Shown: piece by piece, positions 34,864-45,831 of the stretch
Position numbering within the stretch: position 1 is the stretch's first letter
Layout of the letters: every line of letters starts with the position of its first letter
NCBI GenBank assembly: GCA_017883385.1
Contig: JADGNQ010000007.1
Span: 26,813-90,812 of the forward strand
Direction of reading: 5' to 3'
From: Candidatus Sulfotelmatobacter sp.
GTDB taxonomy: Bacteria > Acidobacteriota > Terriglobia > Terriglobales > Acidobacteriaceae
DNA: 64,000 nt
Position numbers and translations under genes: made by a program
Notes under the pieces: generated by a model
What the model was told of the DNA's origin: nothing
The model's database searches: none
The model's input: the letters and a program-made list of their open reading frames with translations, nothing else

Positions 34864-35421
34864 ATGCCGCAGGAAGTCGAAGTCAAATTTCAAGTTAAGG
34901 ACTTGCAGGCGCTGCGCCGCAAGTTGCAAGCGTCAGGCTTTCGTTTGGTCACGCCTCGCACTCACGAAATGAACACGCTATACGACCTTCCCGGCGGAGT
35001 GTTGCGAGCGCGAGGGCAACTGTTACGCCTGCGAAAGTATGGTCAGGCCTGGACGCTTACCCATAAGAGCGGCGGCAAGAAAGCGCGGCACAGCAGCCGT
35101 ATCGAGCTAGAGACCGGCGTCGTCGACGGAAAGCAGATGGACGCGATCCTGCGAGGATTGGGATATGCGCCGTCGTTCCTCTACGAGAAATTCCGCGCGG
35201 AGTGGACCGATGGCAAGGGTCAGGTGGTCGTGGACGAAACTCCTATCGGGAAGTTCTGCGAGATCGAGGGCCCGCCTCGATGGATTGACGCAACCGCGAA
35301 GAAGCTGAGAGTAAACGCAGCGGATTACATCACGAAAAATTACGCGACGCTATTTTTGGACTGGAAACAGAAGACGCAAAGCCCTGCCGAGGAAATGACA
35401 TTTAGAGCGGTGCGTAAGTAG
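34864..35421 (+). CDS. CYTH domain protein (class IV adenylate cyclase/thiamine-triphosphatase type)
   Basis: 185 residues. The N-terminal signature EVEVKF (ExExK) and repeated charged strands (QLLRLRKYG, WTLTHKSGG, RIELETGV, FRAEWTDGKGQVVVDETPIGKFCEIEGP) form the triphosphate tunnel. Members hydrolyse inorganic triphosphate or thiamine triphosphate, or make cAMP; the family alone does not decide. It follows the MFS gene by 12 bases, likely on the same transcript. Its stop TAG is shared with a GTAGAGACG hairpin repeat. Confidence 0.88.
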   Translation: MPQEVEVKFQVKDLQALRRKLQASGFRLVTPRTHEMNTLYDLPGGVLRARGQLLRLRKYGQAWTLTHKSGGKKARHSSRIELETGVVDGKQMDAILRGLGYAPSFLYEKFRAEWTDGKGQVVVDETPIGKFCEIEGPPRWIDATAKKLRVNAADYITKNYATLFLDWKQKTQSPAEEMTFRAVRK

Positions 35422-35441
35422 AGACGTTGCTTGCAACGTCT
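35419..35441. repeat. GTAGAGACG hairpin repeat, copy 1
   Basis: AGACGTTGC-TT-GCAACGTCT stem preceded by TAG, which is also the stop of the CYTH gene. A second copy with a changed but paired stem is at 44275-44298. Confidence 0.75.
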
Positions 35442-35464
35442 TCACCGGCGCCCTCTGACCTCTC

Positions 35465-38494
<3,030 letters not shown>

Positions 38495-38607
38495 CCCGAA
38501 ATCCTTCAGAGGGCAGCACGCCCAAGACTATCCTTAAAAGCCTAGCATATTAGATGCAGAACAAGGGGGCGTGGCGCCAAAACCAGAACCACCGTTCACA
38601 CACCGGG

Positions 38608-38613
38608 TATAAT
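38608..38613 (+). promoter_or_regulatory. Likely -10 box (TATAAT) for the gene at 38643
   Basis: TATAAT within CACCGGGTATAATGGCG, about 30 bases before the ATG, which has GGAGG just upstream. No good -35 hexamer is visible at 17 bases. Confidence 0.45.
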
Positions 38614-38642
38614 GGCGCGAAGTTGTTGTTCCGGAGGCTCCT

Positions 38643-39272
38643 ATGACCACGCGCCTCTCCTCGCTGATCCTTTTAGCCGCGCTGCTGGCCAATCCAGCCA
38701 ATGCGAAGGACAAGAGCAAATCTTCCCTACCCGAATACGTTTTGAGAGCGACCACGGTTCTGGTCATAGTGAGCCCGGATGCGGGAGAACCACTCGACCA
38801 GCCTATGGCCAACGCAAACGCCCGTGAGAACGTGGAGAAGGCTCTGATGCAATGGGGCCGGCTACGCCCCGTGCTGGACGGCCAGGAGTCCGACTTGGTG
38901 ATTGCAGTCCGTACCGGGAGTGGGAAGATGGTGCGGCCCACGGTAAAGGGTGGCCCCATCGACAATCGCCCCGGCGTCGCACAACCTGTGGACGGCGGCA
39001 TTCGAATCGGCGGGCAACAGGGTCGTCCTCCTTCCGTGAGCGATCCTGGCACGGGTTCGCAGAACATCGGCCCACATATCAGCAACGAGGTTGGTGCATC
39101 GGAAGACACCTTCGAGGTATATCGCGGCGGTGTACAAGATCCGCTGGACTCGCCTGCGGTCTGGCGCTACATCGCAACAGATTGCCTGCGTCCCCCCAAG
39201 GTTTCCGCAGTAGAGGAGTTCCGCAAAGCAGTAGCCGACGCGGAGAAGCCGCAGCAACCCAAGAAGCCCTGA
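38643..39272 (+). CDS. Exported protein of unknown function
   Basis: 209 residues with a signal peptide (about 1-21, LILLAALLANPANA). The body has VLRATTVLVIVSPDAGEPLDQPMANANARENVEKALMQWGR and ESDLVIAVRTG, which look like a small alpha/beta domain with a repeated hydrophobic strand. A Gly/Pro-rich middle follows, then a conserved-looking end (DSPAVWRYIATDCLRPPKVSAVEEFRKAVADAEK) rich in Lys and Gln. The start has GGAGG upstream. I do not recognise the family. It lies upstream of the ligase-ACP-acyltransferase gene on the same strand, 62 bases apart. Confidence 0.8.
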   Translation: MTTRLSSLILLAALLANPANAKDKSKSSLPEYVLRATTVLVIVSPDAGEPLDQPMANANARENVEKALMQWGRLRPVLDGQESDLVIAVRTGSGKMVRPTVKGGPIDNRPGVAQPVDGGIRIGGQQGRPPSVSDPGTGSQNIGPHISNEVGASEDTFEVYRGGVQDPLDSPAVWRYIATDCLRPPKVSAVEEFRKAVADAEKPQQPKKP

Positions 39273-39334
39273 GGTCCCTTCCACGTTCGTACACTGCGGC
39301 CCAAGCCGCTTTTCGTGTATATTCCCCACGACGC

Positions 39335-42082
39335 ATGCCCACGTTCTACGATCGTTTTATCGAATGCTCCCAGCGCTGGCCTGACAATGTCGCGTTGGAA
39401 CTCCAGCGCCACGACCACATCGAGAGCTGCACGTACGCCGAGCTTCGCCGCATGGCGGAATCCGTTGGGCGGTGGATCACCGAAAACGGCTTCGCGCGCG
39501 GTTCTCGTCTGGCCATTCTTGCCGACAACCATCCACGTTGGGTCGCGGCTTATCTGGGAATCATCGCCTCGGGCTGCGCCGCCGTGCCGCTCGATACCGC
39601 GCTGCACGACAACCAGGTCTCCAAGTTGCTGAAAGACAGCGGCACGTCCGCGGTTTTCTGCGATGCGCGCCACGTTCCTGTGGCGCGGCCCGCGGCCACC
39701 GAACTCAACATCGGCCTCGTCCTCATGGATCCGGACCGCATGACCAACCATTCCCCGCACGATCTATGGTTGGGCAATCTACCCGCGATCTTCGACGGTG
39801 GCCCGGGCAAGTTCAAGACCGCTGCCGCAAACAGTGCCGATCTTGCCTCCCTGCTCTACACCTCCGGCACTACCGCCGACCCCAAAGGCGTGATGCTGAC
39901 CCACGCCAACTTTCTGGGCGAAGTCGAGGCCGTCTTCAACTGGATCGACCTCGGCCCCTCGGACGCGCTGCTCGGCGTGCTGCCGCTTTTCCACGTGCTG
40001 GCGCAGATGGCAAATCTGCTATTGCCTCTGGTCAAAGGTTCGCGCATCGTCTATCTCGAGACCCTCAACACCACCGAACTGCTGCGCGCTCTCAGCGAGC
40101 GCAACATCACGGCCTTTGCCGTAGTGCCGCAGTTCTACTACTTGATTCATGAACGCATCTTCCAGGAAATCGAGAAACGCGGCGCCGTCACGAAGAAGAT
40201 ATTTGCCGGCATGGTGGCCCTCAATCGCACACTGCGCAAGGTCGGTATCAACGCCGGCCCTCTCCTGTTCAAGAAGGTTCACCAAACGCTGGGACCGAAG
40301 ATGCGTTACCTGGCAACCGGCGGTTCGCGCTTCGATCCGGAAATCATGCGAGACTTTCATGATCTCGGGATCGACGTGCTGCAAGCTTTGGGACTGACGG
40401 AAACGACCGCAGCCATCTACGTAAATTCGCCCAACGACAACGTGATTGGCTCAGTGGGCAAGGCGATGAAAGGCGTCGAGGGTAAGATTGTCGACCCGCA
40501 GCCGCAGGAGGACGGCGGCCCCCCTGTCGGTGAACTAGCTGTGCGCGGAGCGGTTGTAATGAAGGGCTATTGGAACCGTCCCGATGCCACAGCTGCCGTT
40601 CTCCGCGACGGCTGGTTTCTGACTGGAGATCTGGGCTATTTCGATTCGCAGGGCCACCTGTTCCTGACCGGGCGCAAGAAAGAAGTGATCGTCCTCAGCA
40701 ACGGCAAGAACGTTTATCCCGAGGAGATCGAAGCGCACTACCTGAAGTCGCCGTTCATCAAGGAAATGGCCGTCATGGGGCTCGAAGGCAAGCCCGGCGA
40801 GGGCGGCGACCGGCTGCATGCCGTGATCGTTCCCAACTTCGACGTGCTGCGGCAGCGCAAGATCGTCAACACGAAGGAAGTCATCCGCTTCGATATTGAG
40901 GGTCTGTCGCCGCAGATTGCCTCCACCAAACGCATCGGCAGCTACGAGATTTGGCAGGAAGATCTGCCCCGCACTACGACCCGAAAAATCAAGCGCTTCG
41001 AAGTGGAGAAGCGCGTCAAAGCAAATCAGTCGAAGAAACTCACAGACGATTCGGACCTGCCCTCGGAAAAACCTCTCACGGCCGACGAAACCGCATGGCT
41101 TGAACAGCCCGACGTCCAGCGTGGCCTGGAGATCGTCCGCGAAACCGCGCGTACTGCCCCGCCCACTCTGCGGCCCACACTCAACCTGGACCTCGATCTT
41201 GGCCTCGACTCCATGCAGCGCGTGGAGTTGCTCAGCCGGCTCGAAGAAGGACTCGGCGGTAACGTTGAGGAGTCGCAACTGACCGAGATCTACACCGTGC
41301 GCGAACTGCTCGATGCCGTTCTGCAGAGCGCGGCCAGCGGCGCGGGCGGCCCGGGAACGCGAGTAACCTTCGCCGGATGGAAAGCAATTCTCGCCGACGA
41401 TCCAGACGACCCTGACGTCCTTGCGCTGGCCCGTCCCAGTCGCGTCAACGATGCATTCTGGTACCTGGTGTCACGGCTTGGGCAAGTCGTCGCCTCGGAT
41501 CGCTTTCGTTTACAGGTGAGCGGGATCGAGAAACTCCCCAAAAGCGGTCCCTACATCATCTCGTCAAACCACCAGAGCTATCTCGATCCGCTGATCCTGG
41601 CGAGCTTACTGCCGTCGGACGTATTTCTGCGGACCTTCGCGGTGGGCACCAGCGATATCTTTGGCAAGGGATTCATGCGCCGCCTGGCGCGCTCCATCAA
41701 AGTGGTCGTGCTCGACCCGGATGCGAATCTGGTCCCCGCCATGCGCGCCGGGGCGTTCGGGCTGAGGCATGGGCTGGTGCTTATTCTATATCCTGAGGGC
41801 GAGCGCTCCATCGACGGCAAGCCGAGAATCTTCAAGAAGGGCGCGGCCATCCTGTCGATTCACTTGCAGGTACCGATTGTGCCTGTGGCGATTGAGGGCT
41901 TTTATGATGCGTGGCCGCGCAACCAGGCATTCCGGGGTTTCGCGCCCTTGAAGATCGTATTCGGTGATCCGATCTTGCCGCCGCCTGAATCGGAAGCGTC
42001 AGAAGCCATCTACGAGAAACACACCGCTGACTTGAAAGCAAGAATCGTCGAGATGTGGGAGAAGCTGCGCAAACCAGAGTGA
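39335..42082 (+). CDS. Acyl-CoA/ACP ligase - acyl carrier protein - PlsC acyltransferase fusion
   Basis: 915 residues from the ATG at 39335; the frame is open upstream but does not look coding there. Domain 1 (about 1-560) is an AMP-forming ligase: SLLYTSGTTADPKGVMLTHANF near 173, LQALGLTETTAAIYVN, GDLGYFDSQGHLFLTGRKKEVIV. Domain 2 (about 600-660) is an acyl carrier domain with phosphopantetheine Ser626 in LGLDSMQ. Domain 3 (about 690-915) is a PlsC-type acyltransferase with NHQSYLD (His746, Asp751) and EGER (821-824). E. coli Aas has the transferase first and no carrier, so the order here differs. It probably activates fatty acids, holds them on the built-in carrier, and transfers them to a lysolipid or glycerophosphate. 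Confidence 0.92.
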   Translation: MPTFYDRFIECSQRWPDNVALELQRHDHIESCTYAELRRMAESVGRWITENGFARGSRLAILADNHPRWVAAYLGIIASGCAAVPLDTALHDNQVSKLLKDSGTSAVFCDARHVPVARPAATELNIGLVLMDPDRMTNHSPHDLWLGNLPAIFDGGPGKFKTAAANSADLASLLYTSGTTADPKGVMLTHANFLGEVEAVFNWIDLGPSDALLGVLPLFHVLAQMANLLLPLVKGSRIVYLETLNTTELLRALSERNITAFAVVPQFYYLIHERIFQEIEKRGAVTKKIFAGMVALNRTLRKVGINAGPLLFKKVHQTLGPKMRYLATGGSRFDPEIMRDFHDLGIDVLQALGLTETTAAIYVNSPNDNVIGSVGKAMKGVEGKIVDPQPQEDGGPPVGELAVRGAVVMKGYWNRPDATAAVLRDGWFLTGDLGYFDSQGHLFLTGRKKEVIVLSNGKNVYPEEIEAHYLKSPFIKEMAVMGLEGKPGEGGDRLHAVIVPNFDVLRQRKIVNTKEVIRFDIEGLSPQIASTKRIGSYEIWQEDLPRTTTRKIKRFEVEKRVKANQSKKLTDDSDLPSEKPLTADETAWLEQPDVQRGLEIVRETARTAPPTLRPTLNLDLDLGLDSMQRVELLSRLEEGLGGNVEESQLTEIYTVRELLDAVLQSAASGAGGPGTRVTFAGWKAILADDPDDPDVLALARPSRVNDAFWYLVSRLGQVVASDRFRLQVSGIEKLPKSGPYIISSNHQSYLDPLILASLLPSDVFLRTFAVGTSDIFGKGFMRRLARSIKVVVLDPDANLVPAMRAGAFGLRHGLVLILYPEGERSIDGKPRIFKKGAAILSIHLQVPIVPVAIEGFYDAWPRNQAFRGFAPLKIVFGDPILPPPESEASEAIYEKHTADLKARIVEMWEKLRKPE

Positions 42083-42256
42083 CTCGGAGTTATCAGACTC
42101 CGGCCGCAGTCGCGTGTCCGCCAAAAGCCTTGGTGAATCGTTCAGGACGAGTGAGTCATAACGCTCCTCCGCTCGCTTGATCACTTCCTGCCCGCTGCCG
42201 CGAATTGCAGTCAGAGAACCCCAAATTTCCGACCTAATCGGAGGTGGAATCTTTGG

Positions 42257-43162
42257 CTACTTTGCTCGGGGATGCGTCTGGTCGTAGACCTGCAGCACAT
42301 GTTTCATGGAGAGCTGCGTGTAGCGCTGGGTGGTCGCCAGGCGTTCATGGCCCAGCAATTCCTGGATGGCCCGCAGGTCGGCGCCCTCTTCCAGCATGTG
42401 GGTGCCGAAGGCATGCCGCAACGTGTGCGGGTGGACGTCCGACGAAAGACCCTTCGCCACCGCGATCTTCTTGATGATGCGCCCGACGCTGCGCGTGGTC
42501 AGGCGGCCACCGCGGTGATTGATAAGCAGGGCTGGCGTGCTCTTGCGCGTTTCCGCCAGGGCCGCCTGCCGCGGAGGAAGGTAGGCAACCAACGCACTCT
42601 TCGCCGAACCGCCGAACGGAACGTAACGTTCCTTCTTCCCTTTGCCGCGAATCAGGATCGCTTCCGCACTCAGCCGAATATCGTCGAGATTGATTCCCGT
42701 CAGCTCCGAGTTGCGGATGCCGCAGCCATACAACAATTCAAGCATGAGCAAGTCGCGCTCGGGAAAGGCCGCCGCTTCGGGCATTTTCCCGTCGAGCACC
42801 GAGTTCATCTCTTCAATGGTTGGTACGCGCGGAAGTTTCTTGGGTAGTTTCGGCGTCGCTACAAGTTTCGCCGGATTCTGCTCGACCACTCCTTCCTGCG
42901 CCAGCCACCGGTAGAGCGAACGCACCGCGGCCAGCGACCGCGCCACGGAAGTCTTCCCTAATCCCTTTTCGTAAAGCTGCGAGAGGAATCCTCGGATTGC
43001 GATGTGGTCGATCGATTTCCATCCGCGAGAACCCGCATAGGCCGCGAAGTTTGCCAGGTCGCCTCTGTAAGCCTTTATCGTATGAGGCGAGGAATTGCGC
43101 TCGCGCAGGTGGCGCAGGAAATCGGCCACGGCCTTTTCGACGATTGTGTGTGCTGTCGGCAT
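42257..43162 (-). CDS. xerC: Tyrosine recombinase, XerC/XerD type (1)
   Basis: 301 residues. N-terminal SAM-like core-binding domain ([25 protein letters not shown]) and C-terminal catalytic domain. Catalytic residues visible: Arg in [13 protein letters not shown], Lys in [13 protein letters not shown], HxLR in [14 protein letters not shown], His in [16 protein letters not shown] with the final Tyr. Length and lack of extra domains fit a chromosomal dimer-resolution enzyme rather than a phage integrase. The partner at 43244 lies just upstream on the same strand. Which is XerC and which XerD is not settled by sequence alone. Confidence 0.88.
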   Translation of the reverse strand: MPTAHTIVEKAVADFLRHLRERNSSPHTIKAYRGDLANFAAYAGSRGWKSIDHIAIRGFLSQLYEKGLGKTSVARSLAAVRSLYRWLAQEGVVEQNPAKLVATPKLPKKLPRVPTIEEMNSVLDGKMPEAAAFPERDLLMLELLYGCGIRNSELTGINLDDIRLSAEAILIRGKGKKERYVPFGGSAKSALVAYLPPRQAALAETRKSTPALLINHRGGRLTTRSVGRIIKKIAVAKGLSSDVHPHTLRHAFGTHMLEEGADLRAIQELLGHERLATTQRYTQLSMKHVLQVYDQTHPRAK

Positions 43163-43167
43163 GGGTG

Positions 43168-43239
43168 ATTTCAGATTGTAGATTTCAGATTGAAGAGTCC
43201 AGACTCTGCTGCCTCAATCTGAAATTTAAAATCTGCAAT
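43168..43239. repeat. Inverted repeat between the two xer genes
   Basis: Arms of 26 bases (43168-43193 and 43214-43239), built from ATTTCAGATTG/CAATCTGAAAT units, match in 22 positions. A central palindrome AGAGTC-CA-GACTCT lies between them. Confidence 0.7.
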
Positions 43240-43243
43240 GCCC

Positions 43244-44197
43244 CTATCTCGCCTTCGCCCTCGGATGACACTTCTGATACACCGTCCTCAACCGATCCAG
43301 CGCCAGATGCGTGTACACCTGAGTGGTCGAAATGTCGGCATGTCCTAGAATTGTCTGCACCGTGCGCAGGTCCGCACCGTTCTCCACCATGTGCGTAGCG
43401 CAGGAGTGCCGCAACATGTGCGGCGACGCGTGACGGCCCGCAGCCGACGCCTCCCCTACCATTTGCCAGACTCGCTGGCGCGTGAGTCTGTGGCCGCCAC
43501 GAGCGACAAACAGCAAGGGAGATGTTCCGACAATCGATACGCCCGACGCCTTCCTTGCCAGCAGAACCGGCCGCGACTGCGAGAGGTATTCCCGCAACGC
43601 ATCCTGGGCGGCCTTCCCTAGCGGCACCACCCGCTCTTTATCGCCTTTGCCGCGAACCAGCATGTATCCCGCCTCAAGCTTCAAGTCTTCCACCTTGGCA
43701 TTCGTCATTTCCGACACGCGCAGCGCTCCCGCGTAGAACACCTCAAGCATGGCACGATCGCGAATCCCCAGAGCCTCGGATTCTTTCGTCTGCGCGCAGC
43801 TTTTCCTCCGTGCGAGCGGAGCGGCCAGCGTGGACTCCATTTCGTCGCGCGCCAGCGCCTTGGGCAGCACCTTCCACTGCCGCGGAGATTCGATGTTGAG
43901 CGTAGGATCCTGCTCCGTCTCTTTGTCGAGCAGCAGATAGCGATAAAGGTGACGCAACGCCGAAAGTTTCCGCCCCACACTGCGTCCGTCCACCTGATGG
44001 GAAAAAAGCTGCTGCAAAAACTCCCGGACATCACCGCGCCGAGCCGTGAGTAAGACGCGCTTCCGTTTCTCCAGAAACTCGGCAAACTGCGAAATATCGG
44101 TGGTGTAAGCACTGATGGAAAGCGGAGCCAATCCCTTCTCGATACGCAAGTAGTCGAGAAAGCCAGAAAGCAAGCGTGAGTTGGCCTCAGAACCCAT
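43244..44197 (-). CDS. xerD: Tyrosine recombinase, XerC/XerD type (2)
   Basis: About 317 residues from the ATG at 44197; an in-frame TTG lies 12 bases upstream. Core-binding domain GFLDYLRIEKGLAPLSISAYTTDISQFAEFL, catalytic Arg in YAGALRVSEMTNA, Lys in VRGKGDKERVVPLG, HMLRHSCATHMVENGADLRTVQTILGHADISTTQVYTHL with the HxxR, His and nucleophilic Tyr. The partner recombinase follows at 42257-43162. Two adjacent Xer genes are unusual since xerC and xerD usually lie apart. Confidence 0.88.
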   Translation of the reverse strand: MGSEANSRLLSGFLDYLRIEKGLAPLSISAYTTDISQFAEFLEKRKRVLLTARRGDVREFLQQLFSHQVDGRSVGRKLSALRHLYRYLLLDKETEQDPTLNIESPRQWKVLPKALARDEMESTLAAPLARRKSCAQTKESEALGIRDRAMLEVFYAGALRVSEMTNAKVEDLKLEAGYMLVRGKGDKERVVPLGKAAQDALREYLSQSRPVLLARKASGVSIVGTSPLLFVARGGHRLTRQRVWQMVGEASAAGRHASPHMLRHSCATHMVENGADLRTVQTILGHADISTTQVYTHLALDRLRTVYQKCHPRAKAR

Positions 44198-44272
44198 AAT
44201 GGACAACAATAAGTATGCGCGTTATCGGACACACAGAAAAGTAATGAAGCGGATGCGGACGAAACTCTCATC

Positions 44273-44298
44273 GTAGAGACGTAGCTTGCTACGTCTCT
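44273..44298. repeat. GTAGAGACG hairpin repeat, copy 2
   Basis: AGAGACGTAGC-TT-GCTACGTCTCT, an 11-bp perfect stem with a TT loop, lying just after the stop of the minus-strand gene at 44309. The stem differs from the 35422 copy by a compensated base pair. Confidence 0.75.
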
Positions 44299-44308
44299 CT
44301 AGGCGCAC

Positions 44309-45103
44309 TCACCACCCACTGACGAGCAGCCGATGCGCCGCTCGAAATCCGCATTTCTGGTACTTGTCATACGCCCCGGCCGCGCGATCCCGAATCTGTT
44401 CGTTGTTCTCCCCCGCGATCCAGCCGTCGAGCGCACTCTTCAGCGTGTAGGCCTCGGGAGCCATCAATCCCGTCGTCCACAACAATGGGTATGCACCAGA
44501 AGCCCGTACCGGCTCCGCGAAGAATTGTTTGCTCGCGCAGGCCAGCACCACCGCTTCGCGATGCACCTCGTTTTTCTTTCGCGGAAACCGGGAAAGCTGG
44601 AAATCCATCAGCCCATCGTGGCCGATGTAAGCCACGAGGTTCGCTCCCCCGCGGATCGGCAACTTCAGCGCGCCAGACGCGCTCGGCAGGCTCATCATTT
44701 CCGCGCCATCTCCCGCCGCGGAATCAAGAAAGTCGAGAATCGCCTGTCTGATCTCAATGCCCCGATACGCGTCGGCAACCAGATACACATTCGCCGCACG
44801 GTGCTTGAACACGCAGCGCTCGATAATCTCGGCTTTCGGTTTCTCTCCGCAGCTGACCCGCATCCAATCCGCGCTGCGGCTGAAAAACGTCTTCACTCCA
44901 TACGCCGATCCCCAGTACAGGTTATGTTTCGCATCTTCTCCATTCCCAAGGATCGCGGCGACTGGAATGATGCCCTGATGCTCGTTGTCGGCGAGCGCCA
45001 CAAAGACATGTACAGTGCGCAGCCCGGAATCCTGCGCCCAGACAGCAGCGGCCGCCACACAGAAAAGGGTGCAGACAAGCGCGGGACTGACACAGCGAAT
45101 CAC
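44309..45103 (-). CDS. Exported protein, possible clan CD (caspase/legumain-like) cysteine peptidase fold
   Basis: 264 residues with a signal peptide (about 1-23, CTLFCVAAAAVWAQ). I do not recognise a named family. It has a candidate catalytic His in LVAYIGHDGLMDF and, after about 30 residues, a candidate Cys in AVVLACASKQFF. His in a GH-G context at a strand end, followed by Cys in an AC-S context at the next strand end, is the layout of clan CD peptidases. Earlier strands (VHVFVALADNEHQGI, ANVYLVADAYRGIEI) would fit the alpha/beta core. The GTG start overlaps the stop of the upstream DUF72 gene by four bases (GTGA), so the two are translationally coupled. Confidence 0.75.
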   Translation of the reverse strand: MIRCVSPALVCTLFCVAAAAVWAQDSGLRTVHVFVALADNEHQGIIPVAAILGNGEDAKHNLYWGSAYGVKTFFSRSADWMRVSCGEKPKAEIIERCVFKHRAANVYLVADAYRGIEIRQAILDFLDSAAGDGAEMMSLPSASGALKLPIRGGANLVAYIGHDGLMDFQLSRFPRKKNEVHREAVVLACASKQFFAEPVRASGAYPLLWTTGLMAPEAYTLKSALDGWIAGENNEQIRDRAAGAYDKYQKCGFRAAHRLLVSGW

Positions 45104-45825
45104 GCCCCCTCCGCGCCGCTCACTTCTCGCAGCAACTCCACCGCATACAACGCCCCCTCCGGCGTTTCTTCATGCTTGAAGTAGGCAAAGACATCGCGCC
45201 CTGCGGCGAGGTGTTGCCCGATGCGGTCGATCATCGACCGCCGTTCCCCTCCCGTATAACTCGGCTTGCGGAACCGGTAGTAAACGAAAGCAGCGGTCGC
45301 CACCTCGGGCGTGGTCATGGTCTCGGTTTCGGCCACACATAGGGCCACGTTGCTCGATTTCAGCAGATCCCAAGTCGAATCTGAAAACCAGGACGCATGT
45401 CGGAATTCAAACGCCGCCGGCACGGTGCGCGGCAACGCCGAAAGGAAGTCCTTGAGCAGCGCCTCATCCGCCTTCAGATTGGGCGGAAGCTGAAACAAAA
45501 CTGGACCCAGTTTTCCCGCGGCGGCCAACGGCTCGATAGTAGCCAGAAATCGTGGCACAAAATCCTCCGTCCCCTTCAGGCGCTTGATGTGCGTGATGAC
45601 CTGATGCGCCTTGATGCCGAATCGAAAATGCGCGGGCGTATCGTTCAGCCAGTTCTGGATGGTGGTTTCTTTGACGAGCTGCCGGAAAGTGAAGTTCACC
45701 TCGACGGTGTTCAGCTGCGTCGAGTAGTGGCCGAGAAATTTCTTCTGCGCCAGCTTAGCTGGATAAAAATCAGGCTTCCACGTCGGGTAGGCCCATCCTG
45801 ACGTCCCTGCAAAGAATCGTGCCAT
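45100..45825 (-). CDS. DUF72 domain protein
   Basis: 241 residues, TIM-barrel-like. Signatures: FFAGTSGWAYPTWKPDFYP at the N-terminus, FLGHYSTQLNTVEVNFTFRQL, LGPVLFQLPPNLKADEALLKDFL, AFEFRHASWF, and YYRFRKPSYTGGERRSMIDRI with DVFAYFKHEETPEGALYAVEL. Biochemical function unknown; members occur in all domains and have been speculated to act in nucleic acid metabolism. It overlaps the gene for the exported protein downstream by four bases. Confidence 0.92.
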   Translation of the reverse strand: MARFFAGTSGWAYPTWKPDFYPAKLAQKKFLGHYSTQLNTVEVNFTFRQLVKETTIQNWLNDTPAHFRFGIKAHQVITHIKRLKGTEDFVPRFLATIEPLAAAGKLGPVLFQLPPNLKADEALLKDFLSALPRTVPAAFEFRHASWFSDSTWDLLKSSNVALCVAETETMTTPEVATAAFVYYRFRKPSYTGGERRSMIDRIGQHLAAGRDVFAYFKHEETPEGALYAVELLREVSGAEGA

Positions 45826-45831
45826 AAGCCC

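Noticed and set aside
42257..44197. Phage or integron integrase genes
   Set aside because: Both proteins have Xer length and motifs, with no integron-specific insert, attachment site or phage genes nearby.
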